Assembly (NCBI GenBank): GCA_038125725.1
Contig: JAYPEK010000009.1
Location: 1-64,000 of the forward strand
Origin: TMED8 sp038125725
GTDB lineage: Bacteria > Pseudomonadota > Alphaproteobacteria > Rhodospirillales > Casp-alpha2
Reading direction: 5' to 3'
DNA length: 64,000 bases
Below, piece after piece: positions 26,257 to 35,168 of the stretch. Position 1 is the stretch's first letter. The number at the start of each line of letters is the position of its first letter. The notes under the pieces are model-generated. The model saw only the letters and a list, made by a program, of their open reading frames with translations. It was not told the DNA's origin and did not search any database. The position numbers and the translations under genes were made by a program.

Positions 26257-26985
26257 CTATTTCCCGAGACCGGCGTTGATGCGCGCCAACCATTCGTCGC
26301 TGACCTGCTGCGAGCACATCAGATAGCGCTGGTTGCCGGCCGGAATGTCGCTGAGGGCGATGGAGACGATATCCTTCCCGGCGATGCCGAGACGTTCGGC
26401 GAATGACGAAAACTCCTCGGGCGCCGCCAGCATGTAGTCGAAACGCCGGCCGACCAGCATGCGGATCAGTCCGGCCGTATCCTGCGACGAGCGCATGGTC
26501 ACCGGCTCCAGCCGCTCGATCAGGGCGTCGATGAAATGGCCGTAGGAATAGCCGAGCTTGACCCCCATGGTCAGGTTCGGATCCTGCAGAAGCTTTTCCA
26601 ACGTGCCATGGTTGATGCGGAGCGATTGGTCGGTGCGGGTGACGACGACCTGCGGCTTATCCTGGTAGATGGGCTCGGAGAACTTGGCAAAGGCTTCGCG
26701 CTCGGGCTTCTTGAACCAACCGGGCGAGCAGACCGCCTCGCGGTTGGCCTGGATCGCGGCGATCTGACGTGTTGCCGAGGTGACCCGCCAAACGGGCATG
26801 ATGCCGGCTTTCACCAGTGCCGCCGCCACCGGATCGATGGCCAAGCCGCTGACCTTGCCGCTTTCTTCGGTGATGTAGTAGGGCGGGCGGTCTTCGTAGA
26901 GCAACCTCAGCCGGTCTTCGGCGCTGGCAGCCACCAGAGCAAACAGGACCGGAAGTAGGAGCGAATAGCGAAGAAGGATATTCAT
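26257..26985 (-). CDS. Periplasmic substrate-binding protein (SBP family 3-like)
   Basis: A 242-residue secreted protein: signal peptide MNILLRYSLLLPVLFALVAASA, then a two-lobed amino-acid-type binding domain beginning LRLLYEDRPPYYITEESGKV and including VGRRFDYMLAAPEEF. The ATG at 26985 is chosen because the longer frame lacks signal features. No transporter partner is adjacent, so it may be an orphan receptor or serve a remote permease. It converges with acdS (13 nt apart); a link to ACC uptake is possible but unproven. Confidence 0.8.
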   Translation of the reverse strand: MNILLRYSLLLPVLFALVAASAEDRLRLLYEDRPPYYITEESGKVSGLAIDPVAAALVKAGIMPVWRVTSATRQIAAIQANREAVCSPGWFKKPEREAFAKFSEPIYQDKPQVVVTRTDQSLRINHGTLEKLLQDPNLTMGVKLGYSYGHFIDALIERLEPVTMRSSQDTAGLIRMLVGRRFDYMLAAPEEFSSFAERLGIAGKDIVSIALSDIPAGNQRYLMCSQQVSDEWLARINAGLGK

Positions 26986-27126
26986 TGCGGGCGCTCCGTT
27001 CAGCTTGCAATACCGCCATGATAGGCGGTTTGCCGAAGCGCCCGCAAGTGAGCCGCATGTGCCGTATCGGGCCGTTGCCCCTGGAAACGCTTGCAATCGC
27101 GCCCGCAAAGGCGCACTTCCCAGACC

Positions 27127-28329
27127 ATGCGACGCCCGGTCAAGCCACTACCTCTTGGTGAATTCATCCCGCTGATTGCGCTCACCGTATCGTTGGTGGC
27201 GATGTCGACGGATGTCATGCTGCCGGCATTGGGCGCCATCGGGGCCGATCTCGGCGTCACCGACATCAACGACACGCAATTGATCGTTACCTCGCTGTTC
27301 CTGGGCTTCGGTGTCGGCCAACTGGTGGCCGGGCCGCTTTCCGACAGTTTCGGGCGCAAGCGGATCATCTATCTGGGCTTTGCCGTGTTCATCACCGGAT
27401 GCCTGATTTCCATGCTGGCCACCAGCTTCACCATGATGGTCGTCGGCCGCGCGCTGCAGGGGCTGGGGGCGGCGGGGCCTCGGGTGGTGCCGGTGGCCAT
27501 CGTCCGCGACGGCTACGAGGGGCGCGCCATGGCGCGGATCATGTCGTTCGTGATGGCGGTGTTCATCCTGGTGCCGACCATCGCGCCGGCCATCGGCCAA
27601 TGGTTCTTTCTGGCGGGCGGCTGGCGCGCCACCTTCCAATTGCTGCTGGGGATGGCGCTGGTGGCGCTTTGCTGGTTCGCAATTCGCCAGCCGGAAACCC
27701 TGCCGGCCAGCCGCCGCCGGCCGTTCTCGGCGCGCAACATCGCGCTCGGGTTCGTCGAGGTGATGGGCGTCCGCACCGCCGTCGGTTACACGCTCTGCGC
27801 CGGTCTGATTTTCGGCGTATTCGTGAGCTACCTCGGCACGTCGCGCCAGGTGTTCCAGGACGTCTACGGCACCGGCACGGACTTTCCCTACTATTTCGGC
27901 GCCGCCGCCATCACCATCGGCATCGGCTCGATCTTCAACGGCCAGTTGGTCATGCGTTTCGGCATGCGCCGCATCGCCTTCCTGGCTTTTCTGATCTCGT
28001 CGATGCTGTCGGCGGGTTTCTCCGTTTACGTCATCTCGGTCGGTGGACTGCCGCCGCTGATGGTGTTCATGACCTGGCTTTTGGCGACCTTCTCCTGCAT
28101 GGGATTCCTGTTCGGCAACCTGAACGCATTGGCGATGGAGCACCTGGGCCATATCGCCGGCTTGGGCGCCGCTTTTATCGGTTTCACCTCGACGATGATC
28201 GCGCTGCCGCTCGGCTGGCTGATCGGCCAGGGGTTCGACGGCGGCGTGCTGTTCCTGACCGCTGGCTTCGCCGGCTTGGCCTTTGCCGGCTTGATCGTCA
28301 TGCGGGTAACGGAAGGGCGCTGGGGCTAA
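27127..28329 (+). CDS. Bcr/CflA-type multidrug efflux MFS transporter
   Basis: A 400-residue twelve-helix drug/proton antiporter. The Bcr/CflA signatures are STDVMLPALGAIGADLG in helix 1, the loop GPLSDSFGRKRIIYLG and GLGAAGPRVVPVAIVRD in helix 4 to 5. Start taken at ATG 27127 (MRRPVKPLPLGEFIPL); the frame opens at 27091. Ends 1 nt before the convergent acyl-CoA synthetase stop. Confidence 0.92.
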   Translation: MRRPVKPLPLGEFIPLIALTVSLVAMSTDVMLPALGAIGADLGVTDINDTQLIVTSLFLGFGVGQLVAGPLSDSFGRKRIIYLGFAVFITGCLISMLATSFTMMVVGRALQGLGAAGPRVVPVAIVRDGYEGRAMARIMSFVMAVFILVPTIAPAIGQWFFLAGGWRATFQLLLGMALVALCWFAIRQPETLPASRRRPFSARNIALGFVEVMGVRTAVGYTLCAGLIFGVFVSYLGTSRQVFQDVYGTGTDFPYYFGAAAITIGIGSIFNGQLVMRFGMRRIAFLAFLISSMLSAGFSVYVISVGGLPPLMVFMTWLLATFSCMGFLFGNLNALAMEHLGHIAGLGAAFIGFTSTMIALPLGWLIGQGFDGGVLFLTAGFAGLAFAGLIVMRVTEGRWG

Positions 28330-30114
28330 TCAGCCATAGAGCGCCTGCAAACGCTCGCCATAGACCTCGATCAGCTTGTGGCGCCGCACTTTCATGGTCG
28401 GCGTCATCTGCGCGTTGTCGATGGAGAAGGGCTCGTCGGCGATGATGAAGCGCCGCACTTTCTCGATGTTGGAAAGGCCGGCGTTGATGCGCTCCATGGC
28501 CGGCGCCAGCGCCTTGTGCAGGTCGGGGTCGCCGGCGAAGTCGGCGAGGCCGCCGGATTTCCCCGCCGCCGAAGCCCAGCCCTTGAGCCAGTCCGCGTCC
28601 GGCACCAGAAGCGCCACGATGTGCGGGCGCTTGTCGCCGAATACCATCGCCTGGGCGATTTCCGGCTCCAGGCAGATGATGCCTTCGATCCGCTGCGGCG
28701 CCAGGTTGTCGCCGCCGGAATTGACGATGATGTCCTTCTTGCGGTCGGTGATCATCAGCCGTCCCGCTTCGTCGAAGGCGCCGATGTCGCCGGTATGGAC
28801 CCAGCCGTCGACGACCGTCTCGCGTGTCGCTTCCGGGTTGTTCCAATAGCCCTGCATGACCAGGTCGCCGGCCACCAGAATCTCGCCGTCATCGGCGATC
28901 TTCACCTCGGTGTTCAGCAAAGGCGGGCCGACGGTGCTCATTTTTTCACGCCCGGCACGGTTGACGCTGACCACGGGTGCCGTCTCGGTCTGGCCGTAGC
29001 CCTGCAGGACGCGCAGACCCAAGGCGGCGAAGAAGGTGCCGATATCGGGGTTCAGGGGCGCGCCGCCCGAGACCAGCGCCTTCAATTGGCCGCCGAAGCG
29101 CTGGCGCACCTTGTTCCGGACCAGCTTGTCGAGGACGGCGTCCTGAAGTTTCTCACCCAACCCCAGGCGCTCGCCGTTGAGCCGCTTGGTGCCGAGATGG
29201 ACGGCCTTGTCGAACAGCTTCTCCTTGCTGCCGCCGGCTTTCCTGACCCCCGCCGTGATGCGTTGGTGCAGCATCTCGTAGAGGCGCGGCACGGCGGTCA
29301 TGATCGTCGGCTTGGCTTCGATCATGTTGGTGCCCAGCGTCTCGACGCCCTCGGCATAATAGATTTCGGCGCCGACCGAGATCGGAAAGAACTGCCCCGC
29401 CGTGTGCTCGTAGGAATGCGACAGCGGCAGGAACGACAGGAACACGTCGTTGCCGAGCCCGATATCCTCAAGCGCGTCCTTGGCGCCCATGCAGTTGTGC
29501 ATGATCGCCCTGTGCGACAGCATCACGCCCTTGGGCGCGCCGCCGGTGCCCGACGTATAGATGACGCAGGCGGTGTCATCGGCCTTCCACTTGCGCGCTA
29601 GCTCGATGATGTTTTCGTGCCCGCCCTGGCCGAGCGTCTGTACCGCGTCCAGCCCGTGCAATTCGAAGCTAGATGCCTGATCCACGTCCGGCATTTCGAT
29701 GGCGACGACGAAATCCAGGTTGGGCGCCTTGGTCGCCGCCGGGCGCAGGCGCTCGAACAGCTTGGCGCTAGACACGATGGCTGCCTTGGCGCCCGAGTCC
29801 GAGAGGATATGCAGGTGGTCCGCTTCGGTATTGGTGGTATAGGCCGGCACCGTGATGGCGCCCGAGGCCATAATGGCGATGTCGGAGATCAGCCAGGCCG
29901 GGCGGTTTTCGGAAACCAGCACGACGCGATCGCCGGGTTCGATGCCGAGCTTGCGCAAGCCCCGCGCCATGGCCGTGACCCGTGCCGCGGCGTCGCCCCA
30001 GCTCAAGGCTTTATACTGGCCGTCACGCTTCGCCCACAAAAACGGCCGGTCGCCCATGCGATCGACCTGATCGAAGAACATGGCGGCCAGGTTCGGCCAT
30101 CGGTACTCCGGCAT
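28330..30114 (-). CDS. AMP-dependent long-chain fatty acid-CoA ligase
   Basis: 594 residues of the ANL superfamily, longer FAA1-like type; activates fatty acids to acyl-CoA by an acyl-adenylate. Visible: the P-loop YTSGTGGAPKGVMLSHRA, the A5-type QGYGQTETAP, GWVHTGDIGAFDE and DRKKDIIVNSGGDNLAP. ATG 30114 (MPEYRWPNLAAMFF) has GGAGGGAGGAA just upstream; the frame extends to 30273 without support. Divergent from the M3 peptidase (101 bp spacer). Confidence 0.94.
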   Translation of the reverse strand: MPEYRWPNLAAMFFDQVDRMGDRPFLWAKRDGQYKALSWGDAAARVTAMARGLRKLGIEPGDRVVLVSENRPAWLISDIAIMASGAITVPAYTTNTEADHLHILSDSGAKAAIVSSAKLFERLRPAATKAPNLDFVVAIEMPDVDQASSFELHGLDAVQTLGQGGHENIIELARKWKADDTACVIYTSGTGGAPKGVMLSHRAIMHNCMGAKDALEDIGLGNDVFLSFLPLSHSYEHTAGQFFPISVGAEIYYAEGVETLGTNMIEAKPTIMTAVPRLYEMLHQRITAGVRKAGGSKEKLFDKAVHLGTKRLNGERLGLGEKLQDAVLDKLVRNKVRQRFGGQLKALVSGGAPLNPDIGTFFAALGLRVLQGYGQTETAPVVSVNRAGREKMSTVGPPLLNTEVKIADDGEILVAGDLVMQGYWNNPEATRETVVDGWVHTGDIGAFDEAGRLMITDRKKDIIVNSGGDNLAPQRIEGIICLEPEIAQAMVFGDKRPHIVALLVPDADWLKGWASAAGKSGGLADFAGDPDLHKALAPAMERINAGLSNIEKVRRFIIADEPFSIDNAQMTPTMKVRRHKLIEVYGERLQALYG

Positions 30115-30215
30115 CGGTTCCTCCCTCCCGAGCATTCCATGATTGCCGTTGCCGCTCGGCATTTCCAGTCCTATATCGTGAGGGACGCCCAACCGTACAA
30201 GACGAGACATTCCCG

Positions 30216-31979
30216 ATGACCGCAGCCCTGCCCGAATGGAACCTGGACCACCTCTACAGCGCGCCCGACGCACCGGAACTGAAAGCCGACCTGGCCGCCG
30301 CCCATGCCGGCGCCGTCGCCTTTCGCGACGCCTATGCGGGCAAGCTCGCCGAGCTTGATGGCGCCGGACTGGCCAAGGCCATCCATGATTACGAGGAGGT
30401 CCTGGAGACGCTGTATCGCGTGGCGAGCTATTCGCAGCTCCTGCACGCCGGCCAGGTCACCGATCCGGAAGTGGCGCGTTTCTACCAGACGACGCAGGAG
30501 CGGGTGACGGAGATCACCTCGGAGACGCTGTTCTTCACGCTCGAACTCAACCGCCTGGACGATGTCGCCGTCGAGAGTTGGTTGGAGGACGCGACACTGG
30601 CGCGCTACCGCCCCTGGATCGAGACGGTGCGGATCATGCGTCCCTACCAGCTTTCCGATGAGGTCGAGAAGCTGCTGCACGAAAAGGCCGTCGCCGGCAA
30701 GAACGCCTGGGTGCGGCTGTTCGACGAGACCTTGGCGCACCTGAAGCTCGATGTCGCCGGCGAGGAACTGAGTCTCACCGATACCCTGAACAAGCTTTCC
30801 GACAAGGACGGCGAGACGCGGCGCGCCGCCGGCCATGCCCTGGCGGCCGGGCTGAAGGAGAACGCGCGGCTGCTGGCGATGGTTACCAACACGCTGGCCA
30901 AGGACAAGCAGATCGAGGACGAATGGCGCGGTTACGAAACCCCGGCCCAACCCCGGCACTTGGGCAACCAGGTCGAGCCCGAGGTGGTCGAGGCCCTGGT
31001 GGCGGCGGTGAAGGGGAGCTTTGGCGATCTCGCGCATCGCTATTACGCGCTCAAGGCCAAGTGGATGGGCGTCGAGAAACTGCACTGGTGGGATCGCAAC
31101 GCGCCATTGCCGGACGACGCCGGCAAGATGTTCGACTGGCCCGACGCGCGCGCGACCGTGCTCGGCGCCTATGGCGGCTTTGCGCTGGAGATGGCGGATG
31201 TGGCCGGGCGCTTCTTCGACGAAGGCTGGATCGACGCGCCGCCCCGCGACGGCAAGGCGTCCGGCGCCTTCGCGCACCCGACCGTGCCCTCGGCGCATCC
31301 CTACGTGCTGTTGAATTTCCACGGCAAGGCGCGTGACGTGATGACGCTGGCGCACGAACTCGGCCACGGCGTGCACCAGGTGCTGGCCGGGCCGCAGGGC
31401 TTGCTGCTTTCCAACACGCCGCTGACGCTGGCCGAGACCGCGTCGGTGTTCGGCGAAATGCTGACCTTCCGCGCACTCCTGGACGCCGAGACCGACCCCG
31501 CCCGGCGCCGGGTGCTGCTGGCCGGCAAGGTCGAGGACATGCTCAACAACGTGGTCCGCCAGATTGCCTTCCACAACTATGAGACCCGCGTGCACGCGGC
31601 CAGGCGCGACGGCGAATTGAGCCTCGAACAGTTGGGCGATATCTGGATGGAGACGCAGGCCGAAAGCCTCGGCCCGGTGTTCGAGTTCGACGAAGACTAC
31701 CGCTGGCTCTGGGGCTATATCCCGCACTTCATCCACGTGCCGTTCTATGTTTACGCCTATGCCTTCGGCGACTGCCTGGTGAACGCGCTTTACGGCGTCT
31801 TCCAGGGCGGCCATCCGGGCTTCCAGGCGAAATACTTCGACATGCTGCGTGCCGGCGGCACCAAGCGCCACAAGGAACTGCTGGCGCCCTTCGGGCTCGA
31901 TGCCTCCGACCCGGCGTTCTGGCAATTGGGCCTCAACGTCATCTCGGGCTTCATCGACGAGCTCGAGCAGGAACTCTAA
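30216..31979 (+). CDS. M3 family oligoendopeptidase (PepF-like)
   Basis: A 587-residue cytoplasmic zinc peptidase that trims short peptides. The zinc site HELGHG starts at residue 380 and the third ligand is in ETASVFGEML, about 28 residues later. The C-terminal YIPHFIHVPFYVYAYAFGDCL is typical of the PepF/M3 clade. ATG 30216 begins MTAALPEWNLDHLYSAPDAP, as in homologues. It is followed closely (8 nt) by the ABC1-kinase gene. Confidence 0.95.
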   Translation: MTAALPEWNLDHLYSAPDAPELKADLAAAHAGAVAFRDAYAGKLAELDGAGLAKAIHDYEEVLETLYRVASYSQLLHAGQVTDPEVARFYQTTQERVTEITSETLFFTLELNRLDDVAVESWLEDATLARYRPWIETVRIMRPYQLSDEVEKLLHEKAVAGKNAWVRLFDETLAHLKLDVAGEELSLTDTLNKLSDKDGETRRAAGHALAAGLKENARLLAMVTNTLAKDKQIEDEWRGYETPAQPRHLGNQVEPEVVEALVAAVKGSFGDLAHRYYALKAKWMGVEKLHWWDRNAPLPDDAGKMFDWPDARATVLGAYGGFALEMADVAGRFFDEGWIDAPPRDGKASGAFAHPTVPSAHPYVLLNFHGKARDVMTLAHELGHGVHQVLAGPQGLLLSNTPLTLAETASVFGEMLTFRALLDAETDPARRRVLLAGKVEDMLNNVVRQIAFHNYETRVHAARRDGELSLEQLGDIWMETQAESLGPVFEFDEDYRWLWGYIPHFIHVPFYVYAYAFGDCLVNALYGVFQGGHPGFQAKYFDMLRAGGTKRHKELLAPFGLDASDPAFWQLGLNVISGFIDELEQEL

Positions 31980-31987
31980 GAGGCTCC

Positions 31988-33328
31988 ATGGCCGACCAGA
32001 ACTCACTCACCGGGCGGGTCAGGCGCTACGCCAAGGTCGGCGCCGCGGCCGGCGGGCTTGCCGCCAAGGTCGCGGGCAACCGCTTCTTCGGCATGGCCAT
32101 CGACCGCGCCGAGCATGCGGCCGAGTTGCAGGCGGCGCTGGGCGGGCTCAAGGGGCCTTTGATGAAGGTGGCGCAGATCATGTCCACCGTGCCGGACATG
32201 CTGCCCGAGGAATACGTCGCCGAACTGGGGCGGCTGCAGACCAACGCGCCGGCCATGGGTTGGCCCTTCGTCAAGCGACGCATGGCCACCGAACTGGGTC
32301 CCGACTGGCAATCCCGGTTCGCAAGCTTCGAACACCAGGCGGCTGCCGCCGCGTCCTTGGGCCAGGTGCACCGGGCGACGACGCTTGAGGGCGACGATCT
32401 CGCCTGCAAGCTGCAATACCCGGACATGGCGTCGGCGGTGGAGGCGGACCTGAAGCAGCTCAAGGTCGTTTTCTCCATCTATCACCGCTACGACAAGGCG
32501 CTCGATCCCTCCAACATTCACGCCGAGCTCTCCGAACGCCTGCGCGAGGAACTGGACTACGGCCGCGAGGCCCGCAACATGAGGCTTTACGGCCGCATGC
32601 TTGAGAACGAAGCCGGCGTGCATGTGCCGGTGCCGGTGGACGATCTTTCCACCGCGCGGCTGCTTTCGATGTCGTGGCTGACGGGCGAGCCCTTGATGTC
32701 CTTCGTCGAGCATCACGCCGAGGCCCGCAACCAGTTGGCCGAGAACATGTTCCGCGCCTGGTACGTGCCGCTCTACATGTACGGCGTCATCCATGGCGAT
32801 CCGCACCTCGGCAATTACACGGTCAGGGACGACTTTACCGTCAACCTGCTGGATTTCGGCTGCGTGCGCATCTTCAAGCCGTCCTTCATCCGCGCCGTCA
32901 TCGATCTTTACAAGGCGCTCCGCGACGAGGACGAGGCGCTTGCCGTGCATGCCTACGAGACCTGGGGCTTTACCAACCTTGACCGCCAGGTCATCGATAT
33001 CCTCAACCAGTGGGCGCGGTTCCTCTATGCGCCCTTGTTGAAGGATGAGGTGACAAGCATCCAAGAGACCGGCGGCGTTGCCTACGGCGCCGGCGTGGCG
33101 GCCAAGGTGCACCGCGAACTGCGCGAGGTCGGCGGCGTGCGCCCGCCCAGGGAATTCGTGCTCATGGATCGCGCCGCCATCGGCTTGGGCAGCGTGTTTA
33201 CGCATCTGAAGGCGGAGATCAACTGGCACCGCATGTTCCACGGCCTGATCGACGGTTTCGAGGAGGCCGAGCTCGAGAAGCGCCAGGCCAAGGCGCTCGG
33301 AGCTTTCGATATTCCCTTGCCCGAATAG
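31988..33328 (+). CDS. ABC1/UbiB family atypical kinase-like protein
   Basis: 446 residues. The family (UbiB, Coq8) supports ubiquinone synthesis and has an ATPase-like kinase fold. Seen here: the KxGQ element in variant form KVAQIMSTVPDMLP, the Ala-rich loop AAAASLGQVH, a Lys in LACKLQYP, the catalytic HGDPHLGNY and metal-binding LDFGCV. No C-terminal membrane helices are evident, so it is closer to the soluble AarF group than to E. coli UbiB. Precedes the cNMP-binding gene by 18 nt, in one operon. Confidence 0.9.
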   Translation: MADQNSLTGRVRRYAKVGAAAGGLAAKVAGNRFFGMAIDRAEHAAELQAALGGLKGPLMKVAQIMSTVPDMLPEEYVAELGRLQTNAPAMGWPFVKRRMATELGPDWQSRFASFEHQAAAAASLGQVHRATTLEGDDLACKLQYPDMASAVEADLKQLKVVFSIYHRYDKALDPSNIHAELSERLREELDYGREARNMRLYGRMLENEAGVHVPVPVDDLSTARLLSMSWLTGEPLMSFVEHHAEARNQLAENMFRAWYVPLYMYGVIHGDPHLGNYTVRDDFTVNLLDFGCVRIFKPSFIRAVIDLYKALRDEDEALAVHAYETWGFTNLDRQVIDILNQWARFLYAPLLKDEVTSIQETGGVAYGAGVAAKVHRELREVGGVRPPREFVLMDRAAIGLGSVFTHLKAEINWHRMFHGLIDGFEEAELEKRQAKALGAFDIPLPE

Positions 33329-33346
33329 GGGCGGTACACTCCGGCC

Positions 33347-33940
33347 ATGCTGTCGGCGGAACGCGGAATCAAGAAGAAGTTCTTTCGTGCCGGGGATGAC
33401 GTCTTCTCCGAAGGCGAACCCGGCGACATGGCGTTCATCATCGAGACCGGCCGCGTCGGCATCTTCAAGCATATCGAAGGCGAGGAGGTGCAACTGGCGA
33501 CCATGGTCGCCGGCGAGTTGTTCGGCGAGATGTCGATCCTCGACGGCTCGCCGCGGATGGCCAATGCGCGCGCACTGGAGGATGCGGTGGTGATCACCCT
33601 GCCGCGCGACATCATCGAGGGCAAGCTGGGCCGCGCCGAGCCGTTCCTGCGCTCCTTGGTCGAGATCCTGGTGGACAACCTGCGCAACGTGCACCGCGTT
33701 TACATGCACCGGCCGCGCAGCGTCGCCGACTTCCTGGGCGCCGTGTCGTTTCACACGGAGGGCCTGGAAAGCTATCTCGACATGATCCCGGACAGCGACC
33801 TTGCGGGCGCCGCGAGGCCGCGCGTCGAGGCCATCCAGGAACAGTTGAAGGAACTCGGCAAACTGTTCGAGAAACACCTGGACCGGCGCGACAGCGCGCT
33901 CAAGGACGCCGACGTCACCCGCCGGCCGCCGATCGGGTAG
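33347..33940 (+). CDS. Cyclic nucleotide-binding domain protein
   Basis: 197 residues. The N-terminal CNB domain (about 5-120) includes FSEGEPGDMAFIIETGRVGIF and the phosphate-binding cassette GELFGEMSILDGSPRMANAR, with the key Glu and Arg present. The remaining 75 residues are helical and lack a recognisable helix-turn-helix, so it is not a standard CRP-type factor. It lies 4 nt before a cyclase-like gene, which suggests a dedicated signalling pair. Confidence 0.88.
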   Translation: MLSAERGIKKKFFRAGDDVFSEGEPGDMAFIIETGRVGIFKHIEGEEVQLATMVAGELFGEMSILDGSPRMANARALEDAVVITLPRDIIEGKLGRAEPFLRSLVEILVDNLRNVHRVYMHRPRSVADFLGAVSFHTEGLESYLDMIPDSDLAGAARPRVEAIQEQLKELGKLFEKHLDRRDSALKDADVTRRPPIG

Positions 33941-33944
33941 GGCG

Positions 33945-35168
33945 ATGCGCACCGATCTCCGCATTCCGCGCGTCTTCAATCCGCTGGTCCGCGAAGGGCC
34001 GTCGCCGCAGGAACTGGAGTGGCTGGAAATCCTCGACCAGGAACTGCACAAGGTGTGGGCGCTGGGGCGCAACCTGATCCTGGTCTGGACCGCCAAGGGA
34101 CGCGGCATGGAAGTGCTGGTGATCCCGCACTACAACATCTCCGAACACGCCACCCAGGCGGCCAGAGATGCCGCCCTGGCGGGGCCGTCGGCGCTCGGCC
34201 TGACGCCCCGGAGCTTCATCGAGGAAGTCATCGCCAACCCCAAGCAGGTGACGCGCGAGGGGCTTCGTTCACTCGCCGACATGACCGGTTACGAGCCGGT
34301 CGAGATCGAACTGCCGTTCGTGCCGGAGATGGACCTGCATCCGGAGCTGATCGAATCGGTGGTGCAGCGCTATTCCATCTCCTACGTCGACGACCGTGCC
34401 GTGGCGCTGTTCGATATCGTCGGGTTCTCGCTGTTCTCGCCCTTGGAACAGGTGACGCAGCTCAATTCCTTGAGCTATTCCGTCAATGCCGCCTATTCCA
34501 AGATGCTGTCGAAGAAGATCGATATTTCCTTTGCCCGCACCACCACCGGCGACGGCTATTACATCTGGAACCGCGACCGCTCGGTGCAGGCCAACGTCAA
34601 CCTCTACCATTTCATGCACCTTGTGCTGGCCGACAACGCGCTGGCGCGGGCGAAATCCAGCGCCAACACCACGCCCTTGCTGCGCGCCTGCTTCCACATG
34701 GGCGGCCACTACGAGTTCTATCAGTCGGAGGGGCTGAGCCCGACGGTCTACAGCTACATCGTCGGCGACGTCACCATCGAGCTGGCGCGGATGATCGACC
34801 GCGCACTGCCGGGCCAGATCCTGGTCGGCGATTTCGACGCCCCCATGGCCGACCGCCAGAGCATGGTGTCGAAGCGCATCAATGCCGTCGATTTCATCGA
34901 ACGCACCCAGGACTCCTTATCGAGCCTGGAGGGGCTGACGCTGTCGGGCGATCACATCACCGACATCAAATGTTACCTGACTGGCGAGAAACGCGATGAC
35001 GATGCCTTCGCTATCAAGCGCTACGTCATCGCCGACAAGCACGGCCGCACCCGCAACGTCTACAATGCCAAGGTCAACATCTACCGCGAGAACGCGGAGC
35101 CAGTGTTCTTGGGCGTGCAGGAACGTGACTTAGGCGACTTCCAACACGAGGACGAGGCCTTCGTCTGA
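33945..35168 (+). CDS. Class III nucleotidyl cyclase-like protein, divergent
   Basis: 407 residues. A cyclase homology domain spans about 145-300: FDIVGF (156-161, metal Asp157), TTGDGYYIW (200-208, metal Asp203) and VGDVTIELARMIDRALPGQILVG (273-295). By manual alignment the substrate-specifying Lys is Thr199, the Asp is kept at 275, the transition-state Asn is Ile278 and Arg282 is kept. Both metal Asp remain, so activity is uncertain rather than excluded. The N-terminal 140 residues are unassigned. It ends the operon with the UbiB-like and cNMP-binding genes. Confidence 0.75.
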   Translation: MRTDLRIPRVFNPLVREGPSPQELEWLEILDQELHKVWALGRNLILVWTAKGRGMEVLVIPHYNISEHATQAARDAALAGPSALGLTPRSFIEEVIANPKQVTREGLRSLADMTGYEPVEIELPFVPEMDLHPELIESVVQRYSISYVDDRAVALFDIVGFSLFSPLEQVTQLNSLSYSVNAAYSKMLSKKIDISFARTTTGDGYYIWNRDRSVQANVNLYHFMHLVLADNALARAKSSANTTPLLRACFHMGGHYEFYQSEGLSPTVYSYIVGDVTIELARMIDRALPGQILVGDFDAPMADRQSMVSKRINAVDFIERTQDSLSSLEGLTLSGDHITDIKCYLTGEKRDDDAFAIKRYVIADKHGRTRNVYNAKVNIYRENAEPVFLGVQERDLGDFQHEDEAFV

